Shown here: positions 26,091-35,012 of the stretch, in pieces | Layout of the letters: the number at the start of each line of letters is the position of its first letter | How positions within the stretch are numbered: position 1 is the stretch's first letter | Source: Spirosoma sp. SC4-14 | GTDB taxonomy: Bacteria > Bacteroidota > Bacteroidia > Cytophagales > Spirosomataceae | NCBI RefSeq assembly: GCF_037201965.1 | Contig: NZ_CP147518.1 | Coordinates: 4,581,001 to 4,645,000 of the forward strand | Length of the DNA stretch: 64,000 bases | Direction of reading: 5' to 3' | Notes under the pieces: generated by a model | Database searches by the model: none | What the model saw: only the letters and a program-made list of their open reading frames with translations | Told to the model about the DNA's origin: nothing | Made by a program: the position numbers and the translations under genes

Positions 26091-27458
26091 ATGAAAAACG
26101 CTTCTCACGAGCCCACAACCGACACCCGTCGCGAATTCATCAGAAAAACACTCGTCGGCACTGCCGCCCTGTCGGCAGGCGGAATTTTGCCAGGATTCAG
26201 TCCGCAAAGCTACGCCCGCATTCTGGGCGCCAATGAAAAAGTCAGGGTTGGCGTCATGGGTGTCAATAGTCGCGGGCTGGCCCTGTCGAGCAATTTTGCT
26301 CTGCAACCCAACTGCGAAGTAGCCACCATTTGCGACGTAGATACGCGAGCCGCCGAAAAAGCCATTTCGACCGTAGCTGGGCTACAATCGGGCAAACCCA
26401 GCAACCAGCCCGATTTTCGAAAAGCCCTCGACAACAAGGATATGGATGCACTCGTGATTGCCGCTCCCGACCACTGGCACGCGCCAGCCGCCATTCTGGC
26501 CTCCAAAGCAGGCAAACACGTTTACCTCGAAAAACCCTGTAGCCACAATCCGCACGAGGGCGAACTGCTGGTAGCGGCTGCGGCAAAATACAAAAACGTG
26601 ATTCAGATGGGCAATCAGCGTCGGTCGTGGCCCAATGTAAAACTGGCCATTCAGGACATCCAGAATGGAGCCATTGGCCGACCTTATTTTGCCAAAGGCT
26701 GGTATACCAACAACCGGGCTACCATCGGCATCGGCAAACAGGCGGCTGTTCCGGCATGGCTCAACTACGACCTGTGGCAGGGTCCGGCTCCACGTCGTCC
26801 GTATAAAGACAATGTCATTCATTACAACTGGCACTGGTTCTGGCATTGGGGCACGGGCGAAGCCCTCAACAACGGCACCCACATGCTCGATTTGATGCGC
26901 TGGGGTTTGGGCGTTGACTATCCGAACAAAGTGGTTTCGCTGGGCGGTCGCTATCGATACAACGACGACTGGGAAACGCCCGATACGCAGGTAATCAGCC
27001 TTACCTTCGACAACAATACGGCCATGACCTGGGAAGGGCGTAGCTGTAATGGGCGCACCGTTGAGGGCAGCGATGTAGGCGTTACGTTTTACGGCGAAAA
27101 AGGATCGCTGGTATATGGCGGTGGCAATGCCTACAAAATCTTCGACCTCGACAATAAACTCGTTAAAGAGGTAAAGAACGACTTACCGATCGATCCCCGC
27201 AACAAAATGAACCCCTCACAGGCGCTGGATGCCACTCACCTTCAAAATTTTGTCGATGGTATCAAAAAAGGAACACCGCTGGCATCGGGTATTGTGGGTG
27301 GCCATCAGAGCACACTACTTTGTCAGCTCGGCAACATAGCCCTGAGGTCGGGGGGAACGCTGGAAATCGATTCGAAAAACGGGCATATTTTAAACAACAA
27401 AGCCGCGCTTAAGTTCTGGCAGCGCGATTATGAGAAGGGCTGGGAGCCGACGGTGTAG
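26091..27458 (+). CDS. Tat-exported Gfo/Idh/MocA family oxidoreductase
   Basis: The 455-residue protein has a twin-arginine signal (TRREFIRKTLVG), a Rossmann domain with VRVGVMGVNSRG near residue 45, the catalytic EKP (VYLEKPCSHN) near 145 and a C-terminal oxidoreductase beta-sheet domain with HYNWHWFWHWGTGE. It is thus the most canonical of the three family members here and is likely an NAD(P)-dependent glycoside or sugar oxidoreductase with tightly held cofactor in the periplasm. It lies 26 bases after the HiPIP gene, and a palindrome follows it. Substrate is unknown. Confidence 0.9.
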   Translation: MKNASHEPTTDTRREFIRKTLVGTAALSAGGILPGFSPQSYARILGANEKVRVGVMGVNSRGLALSSNFALQPNCEVATICDVDTRAAEKAISTVAGLQSGKPSNQPDFRKALDNKDMDALVIAAPDHWHAPAAILASKAGKHVYLEKPCSHNPHEGELLVAAAAKYKNVIQMGNQRRSWPNVKLAIQDIQNGAIGRPYFAKGWYTNNRATIGIGKQAAVPAWLNYDLWQGPAPRRPYKDNVIHYNWHWFWHWGTGEALNNGTHMLDLMRWGLGVDYPNKVVSLGGRYRYNDDWETPDTQVISLTFDNNTAMTWEGRSCNGRTVEGSDVGVTFYGEKGSLVYGGGNAYKIFDLDNKLVKEVKNDLPIDPRNKMNPSQALDATHLQNFVDGIKKGTPLASGIVGGHQSTLLCQLGNIALRSGGTLEIDSKNGHILNNKAALKFWQRDYEKGWEPTV

Positions 27459-27474
27459 AACCTATGCCGATGAG

Positions 27475-27501
27475 ACCTAAAAGGTATTTAAAACCTTTTA
27501 G
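27475..27501. repeat. palindrome CCTAAAAGGT/ACCTTTTAGG
   Basis: Perfect 10-base arms flank a 7-base A/T loop 16 bases after the oxidoreductase stop, followed by a further partial copy (CTGTTTAGG). It can serve as a terminator and looks like a dispersed intergenic element. Confidence 0.65.
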
Positions 27502-27546
27502 GCCTGTTTAGGCCAATGACCAATTTCCAATTAACGTAAAATTTGA

Positions 27547-28863
27547 ATGGCAACTTTAAGCATTGATGCGGGTGCGCTTAGCAAGCGGGAAACCACCATT
27601 TCGATCTTTCTGGTCGGGCTGATGTTTTTCATCTTTGGTTTTATATCGTGGGTCAATTCCATTCTGATTCCCTACTTTAAAATTGCCTGTGAATTGACCA
27701 GTTTTCAGGCCTATCTGGTAGCCTTTGCGTTCTACATTGCCTATTTCATCATGTCGGTTCCGGCGTCGTATCTACTCAAGGCCGTTGGGTTCAAAAAAGG
27801 GATGATGGTTGGGTTCTGGGCTATGGCGCTGGGTGCGTTTATCTTCGTACCGGCCGCCATGACCCGCACCTACACGGTGTTTTTGCTGGGTCTGTTTACA
27901 ATTGGCATCGGGCTGGCAATTCTGCAAACCGCCACCAATCCATATATCACCATCCTTGGACCGAAAGAGCGGGCTGCCCAGCGAATCAGCATGATGGGTA
28001 TCTGCAATAAAGCCGCCGGTATTCTGTCTCCGTTGATTTTTGCCGCCGTTATTCTGCGCCCCACCGACACCGATCTGTTTGCTCAACTCAATACCATGAG
28101 CGCATCTGAACGCGGGGCAGCCCTCGACGAACTGGTTCGGCGGGTCATCATGCCCTATAGTGTGTTAGGCACCTTTCTGTTCGTTTTGGGCTATCTGGTC
28201 TACCGCTCTCCACTGCCGGAGATCGACACAGAGCACGAAAATACCGAAGTTGCCACCGCCAATGCCGGGAAAAACAGCATTCTTCAGTTTCCCCACCTGA
28301 TTCTGGGTGCCGTTGCTATTTTCCTGCACGTAGGCACGCAGGTCATCGCCATCGACACAGTGATTGGGTATGCCAACTCGATGGGCATCGACCTCCTGGA
28401 AGCTAAAACGTTTCCGTCGTACACCCTAACCTGCACCATTTGTGGCTACCTGATCGGCATCATCACCATTCCCCGGTTTATCAGTCAGGTCAATGCGCTG
28501 CGTTTCTGTACGCTGCTCGGTACGGTGTTCACGCTCCTTATTATTTTCGCCAAAGGTTCGGTGACGTTTCTGGGCCATACGGCCGATCTGTCGATCTGGT
28601 TTGTGGTGCTGCTGGGCCTGGCCAATTCGCTGGTATGGGCGGGCATATGGCCACTGGCACTCGACGGACTGGGACGTTTCACCAAAATCGGTGCTTCCAT
28701 CCTGATTATGGGCTTATGCGGCAATGCCATTATGCCCCTGTTTTACGGTTATTTTGCCGATAAATTCGATGTCCGTATGGCCTACTGGGTACTTTTCCCC
28801 TGTTATCTGTATCTGGTTTATTATGCCCTGTATGGCCATAAAATCAAACGCTGGAGTATCTGA
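27547..28863 (+). CDS. FucP-family sugar MFS transporter, probable N-acetylglucosamine porter
   Basis: The 438-residue protein has 12 predicted helices and the FucP/GluP hallmarks: LMFFIFGFISWVNSIL in helix 1 and LQTATNPYITILGP in helix 4-5. The family imports fucose, glucose/galactose or, in its NagP branch, N-acetylglucosamine by proton symport. Its stop codon overlaps the nagA start by one base, so GlcNAc or a related amino sugar is the probable cargo. It takes sugar produced in the periplasm by the upstream hydrolases into the cytoplasm. Confidence 0.9.
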   Translation: MATLSIDAGALSKRETTISIFLVGLMFFIFGFISWVNSILIPYFKIACELTSFQAYLVAFAFYIAYFIMSVPASYLLKAVGFKKGMMVGFWAMALGAFIFVPAAMTRTYTVFLLGLFTIGIGLAILQTATNPYITILGPKERAAQRISMMGICNKAAGILSPLIFAAVILRPTDTDLFAQLNTMSASERGAALDELVRRVIMPYSVLGTFLFVLGYLVYRSPLPEIDTEHENTEVATANAGKNSILQFPHLILGAVAIFLHVGTQVIAIDTVIGYANSMGIDLLEAKTFPSYTLTCTICGYLIGIITIPRFISQVNALRFCTLLGTVFTLLIIFAKGSVTFLGHTADLSIWFVVLLGLANSLVWAGIWPLALDGLGRFTKIGASILIMGLCGNAIMPLFYGYFADKFDVRMAYWVLFPCYLYLVYYALYGHKIKRWSI

Positions 28864-30059
28864 TGCGCTATAAACTAACCAACGGAACCATTCTTACACC
28901 CTTCCGGGCAATTCCGAACGGCACCCTCGTTTTTGAAAATGGCACCATTCTGGGCCTTCACGAACGAGCAGTCGATGTGCCCGATGCCGTTGAAATCGAT
29001 GCCACTGGGCAGTTTGTGGCACCCGGCTTTATCGATATTCACGTGCATGGCGGAGGTGGTTCCGACTTCATGGATGGTACCCAAGACGCTTTTCTGCGTA
29101 TTGCCGAGCTGCACGCCCGCTACGGAACCACATCGCTGGTTCCGACTACGCTCACGGCCGAACTGGATGATCTGTTACAAACACTGGATGCTTTTGAAGC
29201 TGCCAACCGGGTCAACGCCAAAGGAGCTACTCTGCTGGGTATGCACCTCGAAGGGCCTTATTTCGCCCTCAGCCAACGCGGAGCGCAGGACCCGCGATAC
29301 ATCCGACATCCAGACCCGGCCGAATATGAGCGAATTCTCAGTTATTCATCTTCTATTGTACGCTGGAGTGCCGCTCCCGAGCTGGATGGTGCCATTGCTT
29401 TCGGGCAACGACTAAGACAGAAAGGCATACTAGCGGCTATTGCCCATACCGACGCCCTGTACGACGATGTGCTGACGGCCTACGAAAATGGCTATTCGCT
29501 GGCTACGCATCTATACTCGGGCATGTCGGGCGTTACACGTCGGAATGCCTTCCGGTATGCGGGTACGATCGAGAGTGCGCTGTTGCTGGATATGGATGTT
29601 GAACTCATTGGCGATGGTATTCACCTGCCCGCTCCGTTGCTCAAACTTGTCTACAAAATAAAAGGCCCCGACCGCATTGCGCTGATTACCGACGCCATGC
29701 GGGCCGCTGGCATGCCTGAAGGCGAAAGTATGCTCGGATCACTTAAAAACGGACTGGCAGTTATTGTTGAAGACGGTGTTGCTAAGCTCCCCGACCGAAC
29801 GGCGTTTGCGGGCAGCGTTGCCACCACGAACCAGCTCGTCAGAAACATGGTAAAACTAGCCGATGTATCGTTGCCCGATGCTGTTCGGATGGCCAGCACC
29901 ACACCCGCCCGCATTATGGGTGTAGACACTCGAAAAGGCTCGTTGGTTACCGGTAAAGATGCTGATATTGTCCTGTTCGATCAGGACTTTAGGGTCAATG
30001 CCACCTTTGTTCGGGGAAAACTCGTCTATGCAAATTCAATACTCGTCAATGGTCAATAG
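28863..30059 (+). CDS. nagA: N-acetylglucosamine-6-phosphate deacetylase
   Basis: The 398-residue amidohydrolase-superfamily enzyme deacetylates GlcNAc-6-phosphate to glucosamine-6-phosphate. Motifs are clear: FIDIHVHGGGGSDFMDGT, the metal-ligand glutamate in MHLEGPYF, the histidines in IAHTDA and ATHLYSGM, and the catalytic aspartate in ALITDAMRAAG. It is translationally coupled to the transporter (one-base overlap) and followed 76 bases later by nagB. No GlcNAc kinase is seen in the window, so phosphorylation must come from elsewhere. Confidence 0.95.
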   Translation: MRYKLTNGTILTPFRAIPNGTLVFENGTILGLHERAVDVPDAVEIDATGQFVAPGFIDIHVHGGGGSDFMDGTQDAFLRIAELHARYGTTSLVPTTLTAELDDLLQTLDAFEAANRVNAKGATLLGMHLEGPYFALSQRGAQDPRYIRHPDPAEYERILSYSSSIVRWSAAPELDGAIAFGQRLRQKGILAAIAHTDALYDDVLTAYENGYSLATHLYSGMSGVTRRNAFRYAGTIESALLLDMDVELIGDGIHLPAPLLKLVYKIKGPDRIALITDAMRAAGMPEGESMLGSLKNGLAVIVEDGVAKLPDRTAFAGSVATTNQLVRNMVKLADVSLPDAVRMASTTPARIMGVDTRKGSLVTGKDADIVLFDQDFRVNATFVRGKLVYANSILVNGQ

Positions 30060-30135
30060 TCATCGGCAGACTGGTGACGGATTTAATCCGCATAGCGAAT
30101 GACAACTAATCAATGACGCCCAAAACCCTTCATTT

Positions 30136-30933
30136 ATGACTACTCAAGATTCGTTACTTCGCTCGTTCAGCGTCGATCACCTGATGGTAAACCTATACGA
30201 AAACCGACGGGCGCTAGGCGGGAACGCGGCCATACAAGCTGCTGAAGCGATACGTACTTTACTGGCCAAACAGCCAACGGTCAATATCGTTTTTGCCGCA
30301 GCACCGTCGCAGAATGAGTTTCTGGATGCTCTGGCCCTTCAGCCAGACATTGACTGGAATCGTATCAATGCCTTTCATATGGACGAATACGTTGGTCTGT
30401 CCGACGATGCGCCCCAGCGATTTGGCAATTACCTGAACCATCAATTGTTCAGCAAAGTACCGCTACGGGCTATTTATTACATCGATGGGAATAACGATCC
30501 GGCAGCAGAATGTGCCCGCTACGACGCTCTGCTGAACGAGTTTCCTACTGATATTGTGTGCATGGGCATCGGCGAAAACTGCCATATTGCGTTCAACGAC
30601 CCGCACGTGGCCGATTTCAATGACCCGGTACTGATCAAAAAAATCGATCTGGACTTAACCAGCCGCATGCAACAGGTTCACGACGGCTGTTTTGCTACCC
30701 TGGATCAGGTCCCCGAATATGCGCTGACGCTCACCATTCCGGCATTGGTAAAAGCACCCACCGTATTTTGCATGGTTCCTGCCGCACACAAAGCAGAGGC
30801 CATTCTACACACCCTGACCGATCGGGTTTCAGAACAGTATCCATCAACCATTTTGCGGCAACATGCCAACGCCCAGTTGTTTATCGACCAGGATAGTGCC
30901 CAAAGATGGATCGAAGAAAGTAGCCAACCGTAG
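30136..30933 (+). CDS. nagB: glucosamine-6-phosphate deaminase
   Basis: The 265-residue protein converts glucosamine-6-phosphate to fructose-6-phosphate and ammonia in the cytoplasm. It shows the NagB active-site run AFHMDEYVGLS (about residues 75-85), the GIGENCHIAFNDP segment with the catalytic histidine region, and a complete fold at near the family's usual length. It ends the transporter-nagA-nagB set. The 76-base gap before it holds no strong hairpin. Confidence 0.94.
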   Translation: MTTQDSLLRSFSVDHLMVNLYENRRALGGNAAIQAAEAIRTLLAKQPTVNIVFAAAPSQNEFLDALALQPDIDWNRINAFHMDEYVGLSDDAPQRFGNYLNHQLFSKVPLRAIYYIDGNNDPAAECARYDALLNEFPTDIVCMGIGENCHIAFNDPHVADFNDPVLIKKIDLDLTSRMQQVHDGCFATLDQVPEYALTLTIPALVKAPTVFCMVPAAHKAEAILHTLTDRVSEQYPSTILRQHANAQLFIDQDSAQRWIEESSQP

Positions 30934-31020
30934 CTGCCATTGCCTGCCAGAATGAGCAGCGAACGGAAGATATGCAGCTTAAGGCATGTGTAACTGACGG
31001 ATAAATACGAAATTTACAGC

Positions 31021-31545
31021 ATGAAAAACGCATGTGTACTCCTACTGGTAACCAGCCTGCTGGTAGCCTGCGGCCAAACCGAAACCCGTGATCAGTCTTC
31101 CACAACCCATTCCGACTCTGTTGCAGCCGCCCCGGCTAAGCCCAAGAACTGTAAATCGGTGATCGAGGCCGATAAGCTGGGCAAAGCCGACGAATATCAG
31201 GAATCGGCCAAGCCCATTAAAGTGGCCCTGACCCTGGAACAGGACAGCAGTACCACACAAACAACCAACGGCTGCTACTTCAATCATAGCGTTACGGTAT
31301 TGACTACTAAAAAGTCGGGCAGTCGGGTTTTCAAACGGACGCTGCTCAAAGATGATCTGCTCTATTTCAGCAAAAACGACGAATCGATCAATCAATCGCT
31401 TTTGCAAAAAGTCGCTTACAAACCCACGTTCAACAGCCAGAAATACATCACCCTGACCATGCAGTTAATTGATCCCATCGATCAAAAAACAACAGAGTAT
31501 ACGGTATTTATGAACTACTTTGGTGAGATCGTGAAAGTTAAGTAA
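31021..31545 (+). CDS. hypothetical lipoprotein
   Basis: The 174-residue protein has a lipoprotein signal (lipobox LVAC, then GQTETRDQSS) and a low-complexity linker, then one globular domain of about 130 residues with two cysteines (CKSVIEADK and NGCYFNH). No family is recognised. It stands alone between nagB and the peptidase gene, with a terminator at 31663. Confidence 0.7.
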   Translation: MKNACVLLLVTSLLVACGQTETRDQSSTTHSDSVAAAPAKPKNCKSVIEADKLGKADEYQESAKPIKVALTLEQDSSTTQTTNGCYFNHSVTVLTTKKSGSRVFKRTLLKDDLLYFSKNDESINQSLLQKVAYKPTFNSQKYITLTMQLIDPIDQKTTEYTVFMNYFGEIVKVK

Positions 31546-31662
31546 TGGCGAAGCCACCTTTTAATAAATCTACACAGGTCGACGCAACCCAACCACAACA
31601 CTTATCCGTATATCCTCCTGAAAGAAGATACTCTCCTGTAGGGGATACGTTAGATCAAATAA

Positions 31663-31697
31663 GAAAGCCAGTTTGCCCGATGCAGACTGGCTTTCTG
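31663..31697 (+). terminator. hairpin terminator after the hypothetical lipoprotein
   Basis: AGAAAGCCAGT (31663-31673) pairs with ACTGGCTTTCT (31687-31697), and the stem continues inward by four pairs including one G-U around loop CCGAT. A T-rich stretch (GGTTTTAT) follows. Confidence 0.8.
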
Positions 31698-31938
31698 GTT
31701 TTATACTGGGCCTTTGTCATTGGGTTAATTCTCATAGCCAGCGACAAAGGGCCAATTCTGCTGAAAAATTGGCATTGAGCCGTATTCCGTATTATCTTTC
31801 GGCAATGTGTTTTTTCCAAATTGTATGGTCACCAGGCTTCATCAAGCCTTATACTCTGTTGTCTTGTTCGTTTTCACACTCATCTACCTCAGCACGGCAG
31901 ACAGATCGGTAAACCTGTATGCTGTAATCAAACAAACT

Positions 31939-34284
31939 ATGAATAAACTTTTGTTAACGGGCCTACCGCTTATGCTGCTCATAACGGCTCAGGCTCAGCA
32001 GCGCCCGGCTGTAACGGCAAACGACTATGAGCAGGCTCAGCGTTTCCTCGCTACCAACGCCGACCAATTGGTCGATCATGCCAGCATCCGCCCCAACTGG
32101 CTACCCGGCGACCGATTCTGGTACCGCGATTTAACGGCCAATGGTACTCAGTTTATCGTGGTCGATCCGGCCAAAGGAACCCGTACCGTTGCATTCGACC
32201 ATCAGAAACTGGCCGACGCCCTGTCAAAAGCAACAGGCAATTCCTATACGGCCAACAAACTACCGTTTAACAGCATCAGCTTTTCGCCCGACAACCAGTC
32301 GGTATCGTTTCTGGTGGCGGGAAAACACTGGGAATATACCCTTTCGTCGGCTCAGCTCAGTCCAGACTCCGCTCCCACAACCAGCCCCCATACCAACGAA
32401 GGCGGCAGGCCTGCGCGTGGAGCAGCGGCTGGCCTGGATGTTATATCCCCCGACCACAAAAGAGCCGCTTTTATTAAAGACTATAATTTATGGGTCCGCG
32501 ACCTGCAAACGGGCAAAGAAACCCAGCTTACGACCGATGGCAGCAGGGATTTCGGCTATGCCACCGACAATGCAGGCTGGCGCTCAAGCGACCGCCCAAT
32601 TCTGGCCTGGTCGCCCGATTCAAAAAAGATTGCGACCTTTAAGCAGGACCAGCGGGAAGTTAGCGACATGTATCTGGTGACAACCAACGTGGGCAAACCA
32701 ACCCTCAAGCAGTGGAAATATCCGCTACCCGGCGATAACGCCATTCCAACAATTCAGCGGGTAATTATCGACGTCGACGCACCGAAGGTGATCATGTTGC
32801 AAATTCCACCTGACCCACACCGGGCTACCCTGAGCGACGATATTTCGAGCAGTGGAACCTTCGACGATGTGAACTGGTCTGAAGATGGTTCTAAACTGGC
32901 ATTTGTCTCCACCTCCCGCGACCATAAGCAGGAGAAGGTTCGGCTGGCCGATGCCAGCACGGGTGCTGTTCGCGAGGTATTTGAGGAAACCGTACCGACT
33001 CAATACGAGTCAGGATGGGGAGCCATCAACTGGCGGTATCTCGACAAGTCGAACGAGTTCATCTGGTTTTCGGAGCGCGACAACTGGGGGCATCTCTATC
33101 TGTATGATGCCGCAACGGGCAAACTGAAAAACCAGATTACCAAAGGCGACTGGCTGGTTACGAAACTGCTGAAGGTTGACGAAAAAAACCGGCTGCTGTA
33201 TTTTATGGCCAATGGCCGCCAGGCTGTCAATCCGTATTTTGGCCAGTTGTGTCGCATCGGATTCGATGGAAAACGATTTGCCGTCCTGACTCCCGAAGAA
33301 GGAAACCACCAGGTATCGATTTCGCCCTCGGGTAATTATTTTGTCGACAGTTATTCGAAACCCGACGTACCGCCCGTCACTGTATTGCGCAATATGGACG
33401 GAAAACTCATCAGCACGCTCGAAAAAGCCGATATTTCGCGATTGACAGCTACCGGCTGGCATCCTCCAGTGCCCTTCATGGTAAAAGCCGACGATGGGAA
33501 GACCGATATTTATGGGCTGATGTATACCCCAACGAAGCTTGACCCATCGAAAAAGTACCCCATTGTCGACTACATTTACCCCGGTCCGCAAGGAGGTAGT
33601 GTTGGCAACTGGTCGTTTGCTGCCGCCCGAAAAGACAATCAGTCGCTGGCAGAGTTAGGCTTTATTGTTGTAGAGATTGAAGGCACCAGCAACCCACTCC
33701 GGTCCAAAAGTTTTCATGATATGAGCTATGGCAACATGGCTACCAACACCCTCCCCGATCAGATCACGGGAATCCGCCAACTAGCTCAGCGGTATGCCTA
33801 TATCGATACGAACCGCGTAGGCATCTGGGGGCACTCGGGCGGTGGGTTCGCAACGGCAACGGCCATGTTCCGCTTCCCCGATTTCTTTAAAGTCGGCATT
33901 TCAGAATCGGGTAACCACGACAACCGAAACTATGAAGACGACTGGGGCGAACGCTACAACGGCCTGACATCCGCATCGGATTATGAAGCCCAGGCCAACC
34001 AGAACTATGCCAAAAACCTGAAAGGTAAACTCATGCTGGCGCATGGTATGCTGGACAATAATGTGCCGCCCTACAACACCCTGCTTGTTGTTGAAGCGCT
34101 GGAGAAAGCGAACAAAGACTACGATCTGATCATTTTCCCAAACAGCGCCCACGGTTTTGGCAGCTATACGCCTTATATGACCCGTCGACGCTGGGATTAT
34201 TTTGTAAAAAATCTGCTCGGTGCCGAACCACCCCACGAGTTTCTGCTGGAAACGAAACCCGATCCCCGTGTGGCTGGAAATTAG
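31939..34284 (+). CDS. S9 family dipeptidyl-peptidase IV-like serine peptidase
   Basis: The mature-style start at 31939 gives 781 residues with a normal signal peptide (MNKLLLTGLPLML, cut near AQAQQ); the frame is open from 31807 but that extension is not signal-like. An N-terminal eight-bladed propeller (about 60-500) precedes an alpha/beta hydrolase domain with the serine in GHSGGGFAT, aspartate in HGMLDNNVPP and histidine in NSAHGFG. DPP-IV-type enzymes remove Xaa-Pro dipeptides in the periplasm or at the surface. It is followed by a bidirectional terminator. Confidence 0.92.
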   Translation: MNKLLLTGLPLMLLITAQAQQRPAVTANDYEQAQRFLATNADQLVDHASIRPNWLPGDRFWYRDLTANGTQFIVVDPAKGTRTVAFDHQKLADALSKATGNSYTANKLPFNSISFSPDNQSVSFLVAGKHWEYTLSSAQLSPDSAPTTSPHTNEGGRPARGAAAGLDVISPDHKRAAFIKDYNLWVRDLQTGKETQLTTDGSRDFGYATDNAGWRSSDRPILAWSPDSKKIATFKQDQREVSDMYLVTTNVGKPTLKQWKYPLPGDNAIPTIQRVIIDVDAPKVIMLQIPPDPHRATLSDDISSSGTFDDVNWSEDGSKLAFVSTSRDHKQEKVRLADASTGAVREVFEETVPTQYESGWGAINWRYLDKSNEFIWFSERDNWGHLYLYDAATGKLKNQITKGDWLVTKLLKVDEKNRLLYFMANGRQAVNPYFGQLCRIGFDGKRFAVLTPEEGNHQVSISPSGNYFVDSYSKPDVPPVTVLRNMDGKLISTLEKADISRLTATGWHPPVPFMVKADDGKTDIYGLMYTPTKLDPSKKYPIVDYIYPGPQGGSVGNWSFAAARKDNQSLAELGFIVVEIEGTSNPLRSKSFHDMSYGNMATNTLPDQITGIRQLAQRYAYIDTNRVGIWGHSGGGFATATAMFRFPDFFKVGISESGNHDNRNYEDDWGERYNGLTSASDYEAQANQNYAKNLKGKLMLAHGMLDNNVPPYNTLLVVEALEKANKDYDLIIFPNSAHGFGSYTPYMTRRRWDYFVKNLLGAEPPHEFLLETKPDPRVAGN

Positions 34285-34290
34285 CGCACA

Positions 34291-34328
34291 TACGCCGATG
34301 GGTTTACGGCCGCAAACCCATCGGCGTA
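34291..34328. terminator. bidirectional terminator between convergent genes
   Basis: Perfect 15-base arms (34291-34305 and 34314-34328, core ACGCCGATGGGTTT) with an 8-base loop lie between the peptidase stop at 34284 and the stop of the minus-strand small gene at 34339. Confidence 0.8.
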
Positions 34329-34338
34329 ATACTACTGA

Positions 34339-34515
34339 TCAGTAGTAAGAAACTGTACGTTTTTTGATCAGTTTACCGATCAAGTTTCCAGAGGAATCGT
34401 ATTCCACCCGGTAATCGTGTTTTTTCGACCGAAAAACATCTCCTCCCACTGGCTTCACATGGACTAGTTCGCCATCAACAACAATTCGAATCGGGTACTT
34501 TCTTGGACGTGGCAT
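34339..34515 (-). CDS. small basic hypothetical protein (58 residues)
   Basis: ATG at 34515 opens a 58-residue frame ending at TGA 34339. It begins MPRPRKYPIRIVVDGELVHV and ends LIGKLIKKRTVSYY. The protein is very basic, rich in beta-type alternation and complete. The convergent terminator at 34291 lies just after its stop. The family is not recognised; a nucleic-acid-binding role is possible from charge only. Confidence 0.6.
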   Translation of the reverse strand: MPRPRKYPIRIVVDGELVHVKPVGGDVFRSKKHDYRVEYDSSGNLIGKLIKKRTVSYY

Positions 34516-35012
34516 AACGGTACTAATAGCACTCTGCTTATATAGTCTCGTTTCAAGGAAATGGTACCCTGTCTGGTAGCCAAATTCATTTTTTCATCCT
34601 ACAACTCCCTATTTTATAACAAAACCCGCTCCAGACAGGCCGCAGGTTTTGTTAGTCTACCTGGCGGGTCAGGCTTCAGACCATGCCCGGCAGGTTAGTA
34701 TACGAACGAGGAGTTTCGGGCAAAGTCGACGCTGGTTTACGCTTTCAATAAATAAATCAGGACTGCATTCCAACCAACTTTATTCAGAACGGGTCCGAAT
34801 TATCAGGTTAAGTACAAGTTACGGTGGGCGAAATCCCCGTTCCAGATGAGAACGGGGATTTTTGTTTACTGAATGATGCCTGCTCATAGAAGACCAGCCC
34901 ACCATCGGAATGCCGTAATGTTACAAAGTGGGTCGGTTCAGAGTAGCAATGTTTTCTGATTCACTTTACTTCGTAGTGTGATTTGGCTGTTATAATGCCA
35001 ACGAGTAACGCT
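34516..35012. other. intergenic region with hairpins, possible structured RNA
   Basis: No convincing protein gene. CCTGTCTGG (34568-34576) can pair with CCAGACAGG (34631-34639), which lies in the loop of the stem AACAAAACC/GGTTTTGTT (34618-34626/34645-34653). A further imperfect hairpin follows at about 34660-34694, and a strong terminator ends the stretch at 34831-34861. The arrangement suggests a transcribed RNA of about 300 bases on the plus strand. Confidence 0.4.
34831..34861 (+). terminator. strong intrinsic terminator without an upstream protein gene
   Basis: AAATCCCCGTTC (34831-34842) pairs with GAACGGGGATTT (34850-34861) around a 7-base loop, with a T-run after it. No plus-strand coding sequence reaches it, which points to an RNA transcript upstream. 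Confidence 0.8.

Noticed and set aside
31545..31778. 77-residue frame starting on the stop of the lipoprotein gene
   Set aside because: The terminator hairpin at 31663-31697 lies inside it, and there is no recognisable domain. The stop/start overlap (TAATG) leaves a small chance it is real.
31807..31938. N-terminal extension of the DPP-IV-like peptidase
   Set aside because: ATG at 31939 is followed by an ordinary signal peptide; the extension would bury it.
34649..34849. 66-residue frame on the plus strand
   Set aside because: Runs through several hairpins into the terminator arm; more likely part of a non-coding transcript.
34560..34865. Known structured RNA (tRNA, SRP RNA, RNase P, 6S)
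   Set aside because: No T-loop, SRP apical motif or RNase P conserved segments were found; it remains an unnamed candidate.
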